Shown here piece by piece: positions 1 through 10,411 of a DNA stretch of 64,000 bases. The position numbers and the translations under genes are program-made. Position 1 is the stretch's first letter. Each line of letters opens with the position of its first letter. The DNA is taken from NCBI GenBank assembly GCA_001599595.1, contig BCHH01000004.1, positions 2,958,778 to 3,022,777 on the forward strand, given 5' to 3'. This DNA is from Beverwykella pulmonaria (Eukaryota > Ascomycota > Dothideomycetes > Pleosporales > Melanommataceae). The notes below the pieces were generated by a model, which had not been told where the DNA came from, made no database searches, and was given only the letters and a program-made list of their open reading frames with translations.

Positions 1-329
1 ACCTGGCGCAGGTCCCGCACCTGATATCCTACCCGCGATGCGAGCAGGAGCTTGCTGGCGTAGTGTATATTGCCCCAGTCCACTGGGAACTCAACACTGT
101 TGTTCTGGCCCACTTTGCGGGGGAAGGCCTTTGAGAGCGACTTGGCCGGAGCCTTAGGCGTTAAGGGCGTTGGGCCCGACGAAACAATGGAGGAGGATAT
201 AGAGGGCGTCGGCGAGGTCGCCCTTGCCTTCTCGAAACGGCGGGACGACGCAAAGTGGGTGGTCGAGGCTTGAGTACTGGGGCCGGCTGACGACGACGAC
301 GACGACGACGACGTTGGGTGGCGAGGCAT
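1..329 (-). CDS. N-terminus of an unrecognised Ser-rich protein, cut by the window edge
   Basis: Reading leftwards from the ATG at 329-327, one frame stays open for 109 codons to the window edge. No other ATG lies in this frame before the upstream stop at 431-429. The protein begins MPRHPT, followed by eight serines encoded by a (TCG)n microsatellite at 288-311. Next comes a Ser/Thr/Pro/Ala-rich, probably disordered stretch of about 50 residues. A more ordered segment follows, with motifs SVEFPVDWGNIHYAS and RVGYQVRDLRQ. I do not recognise the family. The low-complexity head followed by a compositionally normal segment fits a real protein better than a chance frame. An opposite-strand and a second minus-strand frame overlap it but have no better content. 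The missing C-terminal part lies outside the window. Confidence 0.5.
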   Translation of the reverse strand, partial: MPRHPTSSSSSSSSAGPSTQASTTHFASSRRFEKARATSPTPSISSSIVSSGPTPLTPKAPAKSLSKAFPRKVGQNNSVEFPVDWGNIHYASKLLLASRVGYQVRDLRQ

Positions 330-1600
330 ACGATTCTGGGACGTCAAGAAGGACCTTATATTGAAGGGTGTCGGGCTGTGACCAGGGGAGAGAGTTGAGT
401 TTATTATGGAGATTTGACGAATCCGGCATCAAATCTCCACAGCTTATCACCGGCGCCCTTGGCAGGTCTCATCTCCAGCCTCAACACCAATAAAAAGTCT
501 GTATAGGGCAGTTACTGCAGTAACTACAGCCTCATCCATCAGTCGGTTACGGAGGGGGGTCCCCTTACTGACCGACTGCCCAGGAATCCGACTGTTAGTA
601 ACAGTAACTAACAGTCGGACCGACTATTGGGAACGATGCTGAGCACTTGTGGGCCACGTGAAGGAATGTATTCTCGTTCCATTTCGAGAATATAAGCGAC
701 GAGTAAGCTTGGCCAAGAATAACATAATATATGATACCTAGACCGTTATAATGCAGACGAATAATTAAAAAATAATTAAATCTTACATATTATATTATCT
801 AGGAAGAGGAGTATAATTAATTGCGACTTTTCCACCGTCCTGGTCGTAGTATCATGTCAGCCTTAATATTTTTAATAAGGTTGTGCGGCTAATTTGATCA
901 CTTTAACTTGATAAGTGCAAGCCGACGCATTGGGCGACAAACAGCAAAGATGTAAGAAGGCCGCGGCCGGCCTCGCAAGCAAACGCAAGACTTGGTAGCC
1001 AGCCCTATAATTTAGCGACATCGCCTGCCCTGGCTTCAGAATAATTGTTTATTTTAGCGAGAATAATTAACGTTAGGCACGAGCAAGCTTAATTTATCCC
1101 CAAGTCAAATTATACAAACTTCATTGGTCGATATCAATAGGGGTGCCGATTCCTGGGAATAGAGTTTTAAATGTTACTTGGTTGGGGGATTCTAAAGTAG
1201 GCAATGCCCTAGGGTATCTTACCATGTACCCGCAGTAGGGAGGAAGGGGAGAGAATTTATTCGTACATTTCCCCTAAACTAATAACAGAATCTTTATTCG
1301 ATTAACTTTATTTGATTGATCGCTTCTAAATTTTTGTTGTGCTATAGTAGTTCAACTTTTGGTGTACGCGAACAGGCTAAAGCAATGCCGGCGGATTAGG
1401 TATTGTGGTTCGCCTACATGGGGGTATCTCGGACATTGTCTGTGGTGAGTTTTTGATGCACGTCAGCTTACACAGGTATTTTCTTTCCAACTCATATAGT
1501 ATCAGTTGGGAAAGTTAAATAGCCACTGCTGGTAATTTTGAAAACCTCCGGGACGTAGGAAAAACCTATCTTTTTACGTCAAGGAATTTAGAGCCTCAAC
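330..1600. other. Gene-free AT-rich interval upstream of laccase
   Basis: No convincing coding frame is visible. It holds a perfect 13-bp hairpin at 587-619, an AT-rich tract around 720-830, and presumably the laccase promoter at its right end. I see no clear TATA element. Confidence 0.5.
587..619. repeat. Perfect 13-bp inverted repeat, 7-nt loop
   Basis: The left arm TCCGACTGTTAGT (587-599) is the exact reverse complement of the right arm at 607-619, around the loop AACAGTA. Imperfect pieces of the same motif (cagtcggt, accgactg) occur just upstream at about 538-578. This may be the end of a decayed inverted-repeat element. Confidence 0.6.
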
Positions 1601-3591
1601 ATGCGTTTGATTTGGTTATTGACAGTGACAAGACTCCTCAAGGAGCTGCCATGGGCTCATGCTACGCACAGCACTCCCTCATACTCCAATAAATGCACCA
1701 GAACCTCGAACATTCCAACAGACAGGCAGTCTTGGGGCGAGTTCAATATCTCTACCAACTACTACGATGTTACTCCTGAAACGGGATGCACCGTCGAGGT
1801 ACCTGCTCAATACTATATTGTATTACAAACGCCTGACGATTTGAAATAGTTTTGGTTTGATCTCGTTAAAACGAGAATGGCACCAGATGGTGTTATGAGA
1901 GACATGTATACAATCAATGGATCGTACCCAGGTCCCACCATCATAGCAAACTGGGGTGACACGATTGGTCAGTTCAGGTTCATTTGTTGTTTCGAGGTTG
2001 ATATTGACAGCGAACAGTGGTTCATTTTCGCAACATGCTTGAAAAGGCAGGCACTGGCTTGCATTTTCATGGTGTGAGGCAGCTCAATACCAATGATATG
2101 GATGGCGTCCCGTCCGTTACTCAATGCCCCGTCCAGCCGGGCAGAAGCATTACATATAAGTGGAGAGCAACACAGTATGGCAAGTATCCATTAGTAGCCA
2201 TCTTTCTTGTAGGTAGTCGTCTTGCTAACAAGACCGCGAATGACAGGTCATAGCTGGTATCATTCCCACTATGAACTGCAAGGTAAGCCTGTTAATCTGT
2301 CAATGATCCAGAGAAGTAACTAATATCTCCATTCTCAACAGCTTGGCAGGGTGTAGCAGGAGGAATCATCATCAACGGTCCTTCAACCTCCAACTATACT
2401 CACGACCTTGGAGTTCTTTTCCTAGCCGACTGGACTCACAGGGATGTAGATTTAATCTATGAACTCAAAGAGCGCAATCCACTTTCCGTCCAATTGGAAA
2501 ATGGCCTCATTAACGGTACCAATACCTACAACTCCTCTGGCTCTCGCTTCCAAACCATATTCTCGCCTGGCGAGTCCTACCGCCTCCGTCTCGTCAACAA
2601 TGCAATCGAGACTATGTGGGGTTTCATGATTGACAACCACATTTTAACCGTTATAGCTATTGATTTCGTCCCTATCGTGCCCTACCGGACGAAATCTCTC
2701 AGTCTTACCATCGGCCAACGGTACGATGTTGTCGTGGAAGCCGATGCCATTCCGGGAGACTATTGGATCCGTGCTATTCCATTGGCGAGATGCAGTGCTC
2801 TTTACATCCAGGATAGCACCAAGGGAATCCTGAGGTATGAAGCTGATAGTACTGCGATCCCTCAGAGTATTGGGTACACGGATTACAAGCCGAATTGTAC
2901 GGATGAAGATCTCTCAAATCTGGTACCGTATCTAAAGATTGATGTTGGTGATAGCAATGTTGTCCAGGATACTCTAAATTTGGCAGTTCTGAACACTACA
3001 GAGAAGGGCCTTTTCAAATGGTTTATAAATGGGAATACATACAATGTGAGTATTTTGTTGTATCCAAACCTTGACCTCGAATTTATGCTCACTTCCAAAA
3101 AGTCGAAATGGGAAAATCCTACACTTTTCAAACTGATAAACAACGACACCTCCTTATCCATACAACCAAACACCATCCAGCTCAACAGTACGAATCAGTG
3201 GGCCTACGTTATCATACAGTTTGCGCCCGATCAACTAATATTTGAGCATCCCATTCACTTGCATGGCCATGATTTCCACATCCTCGCTCAGGGCCCTGGA
3301 ATGTTCAATACCTCCCAAATTCTCAACTTGAAAAATCCTACAAGAAGGGACGTTGCTATGCTACCCCGCGCGGGTCATCTAGTTATTGCATTCCCGGCTG
3401 ATAATCCGGGAGCGTGGTTGTTGCATTGCCATAATGGCTTTCACCAGGGAGAGGGGCTTGACTTGCAGGTGCTGGAGAGGATGGATGAGGTTGGGGAGCT
3501 TATTGATAAAGAGACTGTGAGAGCTAATTGTGAGGCTTGGGGGGAGTATTCGAAGAGTGCCAATGTGTTTCAGACTGATCATGCAATTTGA
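1601..3591 (+). CDS. Laccase (multicopper oxidase), 568 aa in six exons
   Basis: Exons: 1601-1798, 1850-1967, 2018-2179, 2247-2282, 2342-3045, 3103-3591, total 1707 nt with every phase consistent. Laccases oxidise phenols with four coppers and reduce O2 to water; secreted fungal ones act on lignin, melanin precursors or plant phenolics. All four copper motifs are present: HFHG (about residues 121-124), WYHSH, HPIHLHGHDFHIL, and HCHNGFH starting near residue 514. The residue ten after the last-motif Cys is Leu, the axial position of class 2 laccases. Asn-x-Ser/Thr sites are frequent, as in secreted enzymes. The third intron (2180-2246) starts with GC. The last intron (3046-3102) is 57 nt with no stop and would read through in frame if retained. 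The N-terminus is hydrophobic but a weak signal peptide, so the first exon is the least certain part. Confidence 0.85.
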
Positions 3592-3860
3592 GAAATTAAG
3601 GAGGAAACGAGAGAGAGATGTCGGGAATATTGTGTTGTGCTTGTGATGGTATGATGTGGGTCGCCAATTCCAGAGGGGAAGAATGAGGAGAAGGGTGACT
3701 AGCAGGAGAGAGAAGTCAAAGAAAGGAAGATATCAAAAGTTATGTTCAATTTGATTGAGCCAGGCTAGATAACTTGACCAAGAGGCTCAAGGGAAACAAT
3801 ACCTTGGAACTGATGGCCAGGACCAGCCTCACCTATGCAGTTGCCTGTTCCTCTTTCCCC
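3592..3860. other. Short intergenic stretch after laccase
   Basis: Laccase 3' flank, purine-rich; nothing else recognised. Confidence 0.4.
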
Positions 3861-4372
3861 ATGCGCCCTATTGCTCTTCTGAATGCATTTATCATCCCAT
3901 TCGTACATTATATCACTATTGCGAAACGATCCTGTAAAGATTACTCCATCCTTAATCAGAAAAAGAGCGGTTTCGGAGGTCTCGAGCCAGCGGCTTTAAC
4001 TCTTCAATAATGCCGCAAACTGCGCGATGATGTTCTCAAATCGATTTTTGTCCATATCCCCCACTTTGTTCCGAGCAATTTGCGTATAGGTCCCGGCATA
4101 CCAATCTCGGAGGCAACTTACCGCTGTTGTTGGTCTTATCTGCTTTTTGGCTTTCGGGTTATTGTTCCCATCATCATGACCATATCGAATGCACATCCAT
4201 ATAAAGACGTACAGTAATGACTCAAGATCATGGCGATAAGTGTGACTCTTACCTTCGAGAACCTCGACTGCCATGAACTGCATCATGCCAGTTCGATGGC
4301 TGGCCCCACTCAAGACGCTGTCCAACTTCGTCGCTAAGCCCAGTTCCATCAATCTTCCCTTCGGAATCCCTT
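3861..4372 (-). pseudogene. Decayed C-terminal part of a FunK1-type fungal kinase
   Basis: Translating leftwards from about 4372 gives a FunK1 signature: GIPKGRLMELGLATKLDS, then HRTGMMQFMAVEVLEGKSHT, then YRHDLESLLYVFIWMCIRYG. These match the activation segment and the characteristic fungal 'RHDLES' block of this family. The frame stops at 3996. The expected continuation (ELKPLARDLRNR) appears in a second frame at about 3965-4008, and the expected C-terminal end (KDGVIFTGSFRNSDIMYEW) in a third frame down to about 3861. The remnant thus carries two small indels. No ATP-binding lobe is visible upstream of 4372, so it is also truncated. Confidence 0.75.
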
Positions 4373-5445
4373 CAGTGGCAGATTCATGCCACTCTTTCTC
4401 ACTTCAAGGGGCTGGGGAAGGTTGTACCAGTGGTGGACTTGGCTTTGATAGCATTCTTGTAAGGGTTTTCTGATGGGGGATAATGATCATATGGCGACTG
4501 CGTTGTTCTAGGACAGATCAAGTCAGAGCAGCTTATAAGCCGTCCGAACATGATCAACTAACTACATCAGGACAAGCCGAAACCGTATCAATTCTTTAGC
4601 ATTGCTTTCTTTTTCTTTTCACTATGATAGATCATATTTTCAATAATAAACGCCAGGAACGGAGGTGTTGCGCAAGTTAAAGCCTAATCTGCATTTCAAG
4701 GCAGCCTAGCAAGATGACACAGTATATCAAAGAAACTATAGTTAAAAACTGAACCCCTGCGTAGCTGAATTAAGACATAGAAGTGATTCAAAACAATATT
4801 CGTGCATCTATAAAGAGGTATTAGAACTTACATTACCATATCAACGCATGGATCACCCTAAAGAGTTGTTGTGGGTCTAAAGAATCCCGAGAGGCGCGCC
4901 GATGCGCTACGGTAATGCCAAAGTATACCGGTATGCAGCCACATGCCTTATCTTAGCGTGGGATTTTCCGTTCGATTTCGATCTTCAACACATAAGCCCG
5001 ACTCTGAATAATAAACCCGATCAGCTCATTGGTGTTAGCTTGTAGGACAGAGCCCCAAAGCTGGCTCCAAGCCGTTCAGAGTCAGACTAGTTGACTCTAA
5101 ACGTCTAGAACTCACTGCTAAGGAAGCAGAAGGAATTAATTGCTTGCGAAAATAACATTTACCTATGACCTCCTTATTTGATGAGGAGGTCAAATAAGGA
5201 GCAAACCGTTTGGTGGGGCAAGAAGGCTTATTAAAGCCTTTCTTACCACGTCGCACTTTCTCCAATGAAGTCATGAGGCGATGGACGAAAGTATCTGATC
5301 TATAGTCCCACTGGACAGTTGGAACTGCTTGTGTATCTTCATTTCTGCTCTTCTCCCTAGAGAAGAGAATTGTTCGGAGACGATTCGAGAATTTCATCCC
5401 AGCTTGCATATAAATGAAACTGAAAGTGCAGCAAATTGAAACGCG

Positions 5446-5600
5446 GCGCTCCAGACGTTCGAGTGCCACTCGCACTCGGTGGCCTTCTCACCTGACGGCA
5501 AGCAGGTCATGTCTGAGTCTAGGGATCGGAAGGTAGTATAGCTCTAGGACGCCCCGACAGGCGCGTCGGTACAGATGCTCGAGGCCACTCGCACTCCTTC
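5446..5600 (+). pseudogene. Remnant of a WD40 repeat, probably from a NACHT/NB-ARC-WD40 gene
   Basis: From 5446 the frame reads ALQTFECHSHSVAFSPDGKQ and continues with a degenerate 'S-RDRKVV-stop-L-stop-DAPTG' and QMLE. This is the pattern of the highly similar WD40 repeats in fungal STAND (NLR-like) proteins, where the usual text is AFSPDGK...VRLWDAATG...LEGHS. The two stops sit where Arg and Trp are expected, as C-to-T/G-to-A mutation would produce. The following GHSHS needs a one-base frame change (about 5582). Only about one and a half repeats remain, and no NACHT part is visible. Confidence 0.6.
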
Positions 5601-5735
5601 AGCTCTAAGAAGCGAAACTCGTCGCGAGTTAGGTGCCAGACCAAATTAGGAAGGTGTATGTGACTGTTGTAAGGGGCTGGGTGCTCAAGGAGCCAATATA
5701 GTGCCAGAAGAATACTTATGAATTTGATGCAGAGT

Positions 5736-5953
5736 CTCGGAGGTTTGGAACCTCAGCTATATACATGGAATGTGCTTAGTCACCCCAACCTGAGGTTCTG
5801 AGGTTCCCCAACCAATTGTTCCTAAGGTCTGTGGCCTCTTACATCTTAGAGGTTTAGAACCTTGGCTATATACGTGAAATATGCTTAGTCACCCCAACCC
5901 AAGGTTCTAAGGTTCACCAACTAAGTATTCCTAAGGTCTGTAGCCTCTTACAT
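5736..5953. repeat. Tandem duplication, two 109-bp copies, RIP-like divergence
   Basis: The copy at 5736-5844 is repeated at 5845-5953. Long blocks are identical, such as 'gcttagtcaccccaacc' and 'cctaaggtctgt'. Nearly all of the differences I can see are transitions (C/T or G/A), as expected after RIP. Confidence 0.75.
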
Positions 5954-6479
5954 ACCCTCCTGCTCTCCTAAAGCGGAGTTAATAGGCTTAAACTGTGGAC
6001 TAAGGCGCTAATGCTCGCAACAAGGATTGTAGTATCATCTGTTCTGCGCGCATTCTAAGGTATCCCTAAGTAGCAGCTAAAAAACCTTATTAAATCCTTA
6101 GATGTCTACACTTGTGTAAGCAGGCTATGTCACGTGTATATGCCACTGACTAATCAGTCCGTCATATATATATCATCTGTACATCTCACACACATCTCAC
6201 ACACATATACATACACACAGACATACAATACATCGGCAAAATGTAAATTAGCATCTGGTTACTGTGGTTAACCATGGTTAACCATGGTTAGCTAGGTTAG
6301 TGAGATTTGGTGGTTAGTGAGATTACGAGAGCCTCATTTGGCGGGTCGCGATTACCGTGATTAGCTATGGTTACCAGGAGCAATCTATACTAGTATCTAG
6401 TTACCCTGATTACTTAGGTTAACTTTACTTATTATTATAGTTTTAGGACTTCGTGTCACAAATATATATATGTTGTTCT

Positions 6480-7195
6480 ATACACATGTTCCTTTTTGTT
6501 GTCATGGCGTTGTGGTGTAGTGCAACGTCTTGACACCTCAGTCCCTGCCACGCTCATGCTACAAGCCTTCCACGCCAATATGCCACCTAATGCCCTCAAT
6601 GTTGTCCAAATACTCCTAATAGTCTCAACGTCTGCCATAACCGCCGTACCACTATTATGCCTGCTGTTCAACGCTGCCATTTGTCACCGCCCAAGTCGCC
6701 TAGAATTAATGTCCTGGAAATTCCTGTCCGTTCAAGTTTACTGTGTGATGCCTCATGCTGTGTACATTAGCTGTGTTATACTCTTGCTTACAGTACAATA
6801 GGTCGTACAATAGGTCTCCTTAACTTACGTGCTCTACAATTGCTGTGTCTAGAACCTAAGTATNCTCCTGTTGCGCGCCTGCCTGTTAGTGTTGCTACAA
6901 GAGGCTATTAGTAGTCTGTGATTAGGGCTTAATCAGCTATTGAAGGCTAGAGATACAATCTCAGGTACAATATTACAAGACGTTGCGGAAGGAGCTCAAC
7001 CAGAGGTCCTACGTGTTCAATAAGTACTCAGTATGGTTTGTGCGTTAGGGGTCTGGTTCGTGCGTTAGGGGTCTGATTCGTGCGTCAGGGGTCTGATTCG
7101 TGCGTCAGGGGTCTGATTCGTGCGTCAGGTGTCTGATTCGTGTACATTCCAGGTTAGGTTAGTTGCCGAGCTTGTTGTTCGGAGGGTACAGTACA
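6480..7195 (+). repeat. Dispersed repeat, copy A (longest)
   Basis: The segment starts near 'cctttttgttgtcatggcg' and runs through 'gaggctattagtagtctgtg', 'acaagacgttgcggaagg', 'gttcaataagtactcag' and 'ggttagttgccgagcttg'. The same ordered blocks occur at 19650-20060 in shorter form, and the start recurs at 7490-7600. The start contains TGGCGTTGTGG, resembling a tRNA A-box. No intact protein is encoded. It could be a SINE-like or other non-autonomous element. Boundaries are approximate. Confidence 0.55.
7036..7142 (+). repeat. 20-bp tandem array, five full copies
   Basis: The unit is approximately ATTCGTGCGTCAGGGGTCTG, repeated five times from 7036 to 7135 plus a partial unit. It lies inside dispersed repeat copy A. 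The related copy at about 19920-19960 has about one and a half units, so the array expanded locally. Confidence 0.8.
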
Positions 7196-7489
7196 NGGTT
7201 TGTACGATTTGTATGGTTTGCATGGTTTGTCTGGTAACCTGTGGTTAACCATGGTTAGTACATGGTTTGGAAAATTTAACCGAATTCCCGATGTACACAT
7301 CTTCATACTCTCTCCTCCGCACTCCAGCTTACAACTTGCTTTGTACTTTCAAGGCTTAGCGTTGTACTGCAACTCTATCCTAAGGTTCTATCACCTAGTG
7401 TTGTGACTTGGAGTTTCTGGCCAGGTTTAGCGCTGCTTTTACTTTGTTGTTGTCTGCTTACCTAGAAACCTGCGCTCCTGTTATGCGTA

Positions 7490-7600
7490 TATATGCTATT
7501 CCATGCACAGATCACCTATCAGGTTCACTGCACCTTTTTGGTAGTTCATGGCGGAGTGGTATAGAGCTTTGCTCGTGACACACGCCGTGTGGACTTTACA
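7490..7600 (+). repeat. Dispersed repeat, partial copy C
   Basis: Shares 'gtatat..tattcc.tgcaca', 'gcacctttttggtag', 'catggcggagtggt' and 'cgtgacacac' in order with 19650-19760 and, more weakly, with 6470-6540. Ends are unclear. Confidence 0.45.
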
Positions 7601-7828
7601 ATGGGGGTTCTCTGCTAAGGTCCAGTTGCGGGTTGGCACCTGTTATTTTTGGCGGGAGCAGAATTAGGCTGCGGGGCTATTAGTATGGAGAGAGAAGCAG
7701 TGCGGCGCTAGATATACGATGACAGGATCAAAGGATGGATGCAGGAGTGTCGGCGCGAAGTTGAATGGAGAAACGGTTAGCTGGCGAGAAGGTTTGACGC
7801 TCCGGGCTCGGCGCTAGTATGGTGGACT

Positions 7829-8328
7829 GTTGTTGGGTTTCGTGCATTTGAAAATCGATTTACTTCTGCCACCCACAGCACTACCAGCAAGCGTTCAAAT
7901 CAAGTCGTTAAATAGTCAATTAAAATTTAAGATTAAGCGCATAGTTATGAATATCCAACGACTCAATTTTTATACTTGCTGGTGGTGCTGTAGGGTGATA
8001 AAAATAAGTTGATTTTCCGAATGCTGCTGCTTGCTGTACTGCAGGTCAATGAAGAGAGTGATTTTTGGTGGTTGACAAACTTAATAAACCGACTTTTAGC
8101 CAAGTCCTACATGAAGGACACAAAAGCACTACTTATGACTACCCTACCCACAGTACAGCTAATAGTTGTTCAAATTATGCCATAAAATAAGATAATTGTA
8201 GCTAGAATCAAGAGCTTTCTAATAACCATTATTTGATATAATTTGGACAGCTAGTCACTGTGTTGTGGGTGGCTGAAAATGGGGACTTTTGGTTTTCAAA
8301 ATCAGAAATAATTGTTGGACGAAACCTA
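7829..8328. mobile_element. MITE-like element with imperfect terminal inverted repeats
   Basis: About 500 bp with no coding capacity. The left end contains GGTTTCGTG, then TTTGAAAA, then TGCCACCCACAGCAC. The reverse complement of the right end contains GGTTTCGTCC, TTTTGAAAACC and AGCCACCCACAACAC in the same order, with small indels. An internal motif (ctacccacagtacagc) resembles the terminal block. I could not identify an unambiguous target-site duplication, so the exact ends and the superfamily are uncertain. Confidence 0.5.
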
Positions 8329-9766
8329 GTGAGGGGCAGGTGGCAGTTGGAAACGAGCCGAGGGGGCGCTAATCAAACCACGCTACCCGTATACGGCAAC
8401 AGCATGGCCGTATACAATCCAGTCTGTGTAGTCATATAAACAAGCAGGGCGGGAATCGCCCATCTGGCTCTAACCAAAGGAGTGAGGAAGGCGAATGCCA
8501 CGGATGCCACAAGGCAGTATTCTTGCTGGCCGGGGACATGAGATACAAAGTATACCATATTCACAAAGTTGCAAACAGACGCTGGTTGCCCATTGGGTGC
8601 TGTAGGCCTTTTATCTACTATGAACACATTTCTGGGGCTTTCACAGGTCACAGCTGACATTGAAGTCTGCCTTGCCCAAAGCAGTGCTCTATGTATTAAT
8701 CAAATTGTGGTGCTTTCAATCCGTAGTCAGGCAACAGCATTACGGGTGGACTAGTGGTGTGAGGTGAACAGGGCAGAAGACCCTAAAAGTATTAGGGAGA
8801 CAATCATGCAAGGATCCTACAGAGACTAGCCGGCGCTATGCGACGAGCAGCCCAGTAGAATCTGCAGAAATGATTACGAATATAATTCTGGGCGCACACG
8901 ATGTTCCATCGCTCAGTACATCTTCAAGATCCTTCTGCTATCAAATCCAGCCACCTCATCACATCCGATCCTAGCTCTTCCTTGAATCCATGCCTAATAC
9001 ACTCCTCTTATCTCCAGATGACGTCCACGCATGAAGTTGCCCCATTCCTATATGAATCTCAAGCCACTCACACGGCCATGGCAGCGCCATGTTTGGGAAT
9101 TGAGTGTGATTGTTCTACTCGCTGTCAGCACCTGTAAGGGTTTAGATCCACCGGATGAACGGCACGACTACATGCGCTAAACTACTGAGCCAAAAGGCAT
9201 GCACAAGTTGAATCAGCACGATTCAGCTTGCGTAGTCGGTATTTATGCATGTAACAAACTCTTGCGCCATTGCGCCACACTCAAGCCCACACGTGGGCAC
9301 ATGAATGGGATCTATCCCATCACAGAACCCACTGTGCTTAGCTCTCGTGTTAGCGGCTCTGTGTCTCCTCATTACGTAAAATTCATCCTTTATTACCGAC
9401 AGCTATTGCAGTACGACTCTAGTGCTAGTCCATAGCACGGCCTATGTGGAGTATGCTCCAGGCGTCAGGGAAGGCCTTGATTAATAGTCTTGTGAGTGCG
9501 CTCTAGGCGTAAGCAACAACTTAGTTCTCATGCTCTCTCGTGCCTGTTCCGCCTATCGCACCTTTACAACAGTCCACAAACTTATGCCCTACTACGGGAT
9601 AGGACGGGACTGGAATTCTCATCCTACTTCCATTCTATTGGGAATCCTAAACATCTCTCTTGCCTACAATAGGATCGCATGAAGCTCAAGCTAAAAGCCC
9701 GAAGGATGGGATTCCTATTTTACATTGATTTTTGCGGTGCTTTTAAACAATTACTGCATAAAAGCT

Positions 9767-9937
9767 AAAATCCTACAGGTATGAGATAAATCGAAAAATC
9801 CTGCAGGTACGAGGCGAATCGAAAAATCCTAAGGATACGAGATGGATCGAAAATCCTTCTGATATGAGATGAATTGAAGAATCCTGCAAGTATGAGACAA
9901 CCTGAAAAATCCTGCTGGTATGAGATAAATCAAAAAA
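9767..9937 (+). repeat. Minisatellite, six units of about 28 bp
   Basis: Consecutive units of the form AAAATCCTGCAGGTATGAG followed by ATAAATCGA, six in all, diverged at several positions. The array ends about 140 bp upstream of the ATG of the small secreted protein at 10076, so it sits in that gene's promoter region. Confidence 0.8.
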
Positions 9938-10075
9938 TGGGTTATAGGGATCTCTTCATCTGATGTCCAACTTCAAAGCAAAGAAATATAAGAGTCTCCT
10001 TCCCTTCGAGCATTCCGCGAAACCGCTGTCAGCTCCAACATCTCATATTTCATCAATTCACTGTACACAGCCAAT

Positions 10076-10411
10076 ATGCAATTCAAGTCCATCTTCCTCA
10101 CTATTCTCGCCGGCGCCGCCGTGAGCAACGCGGTTATCGTTGATCTCTTCGCTGATACCGATTGTAATACCCCAGCGGGTAACCGCAACGTATTCGACAA
10201 CTCCTGTGCCCTGCTGGGAGGATTCCAGTCCTTCAGGATTACGGGCTCAGGAGGCTCTGGCCAGCAGCTTTCGGCTTACAGCCGCAACGCCTGTGCTGGT
10301 GCAGTGACCGCTTGCGTTCCGGTCGCGGCTACTGGAAGCTGCGTGCGCGCGACCAACGACAATGGTGGCAGCAACGCTATGAGCTCCAGCCCGGTTTGCG
10401 GTGCTGTTTAA
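10076..10411 (+). CDS. Small secreted cysteine-containing protein (effector candidate), 111 aa
   Basis: The single-exon frame starts MQFKSIFLTILAGAAVSNA, a good signal peptide with likely cleavage after Ala19. The mature part of about 92 residues has six cysteines (in TDC, NSC, NAC, TAC, GSC, PVC), enough for three disulfides, and is rich in Ser, Gly, Ala and Asn. No known domain is recognised. Small secreted proteins of this kind act in the extracellular space and include many effectors of plant-associated fungi, but nothing here proves such a role. A TATA-like 'aaatataag' lies at 9984-9992, about 85 bp upstream of the ATG. The gene is isolated between a promoter minisatellite and a solo LTR, a typical setting for fast-evolving secreted proteins. 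Confidence 0.75.
   Translation: MQFKSIFLTILAGAAVSNAVIVDLFADTDCNTPAGNRNVFDNSCALLGGFQSFRITGSGGSGQQLSAYSRNACAGAVTACVPVAATGSCVRATNDNGGSNAMSSSPVCGAV

Larger units (their letters stand above)
4373..10075. other. Repeat-rich, essentially gene-free block
   Basis: Apart from the separately listed WD40 remnant, tandem arrays, dispersed repeat copies and MITE-like element, I find no credible gene in these 5.7 kb. At 5168-5198 there is an 11-bp inverted repeat (tccttatttga / tcaaataagga). Short GGTTAACCATGGTTAG-type repeats lie at about 6265-6295 and 7238-7258. Ambiguous bases (n) at 6864 and 7196 fall inside repeats and suggest assembly uncertainty. The longest frame (5035-5475, minus) matches nothing I recognise. 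Confidence 0.55.

Noticed and set aside
5035..5475. 146-codon minus-strand frame
   Set aside because: No recognisable motif, no signal or domain; it overlaps a WD40 remnant on the other strand and lies in decayed repeat DNA.
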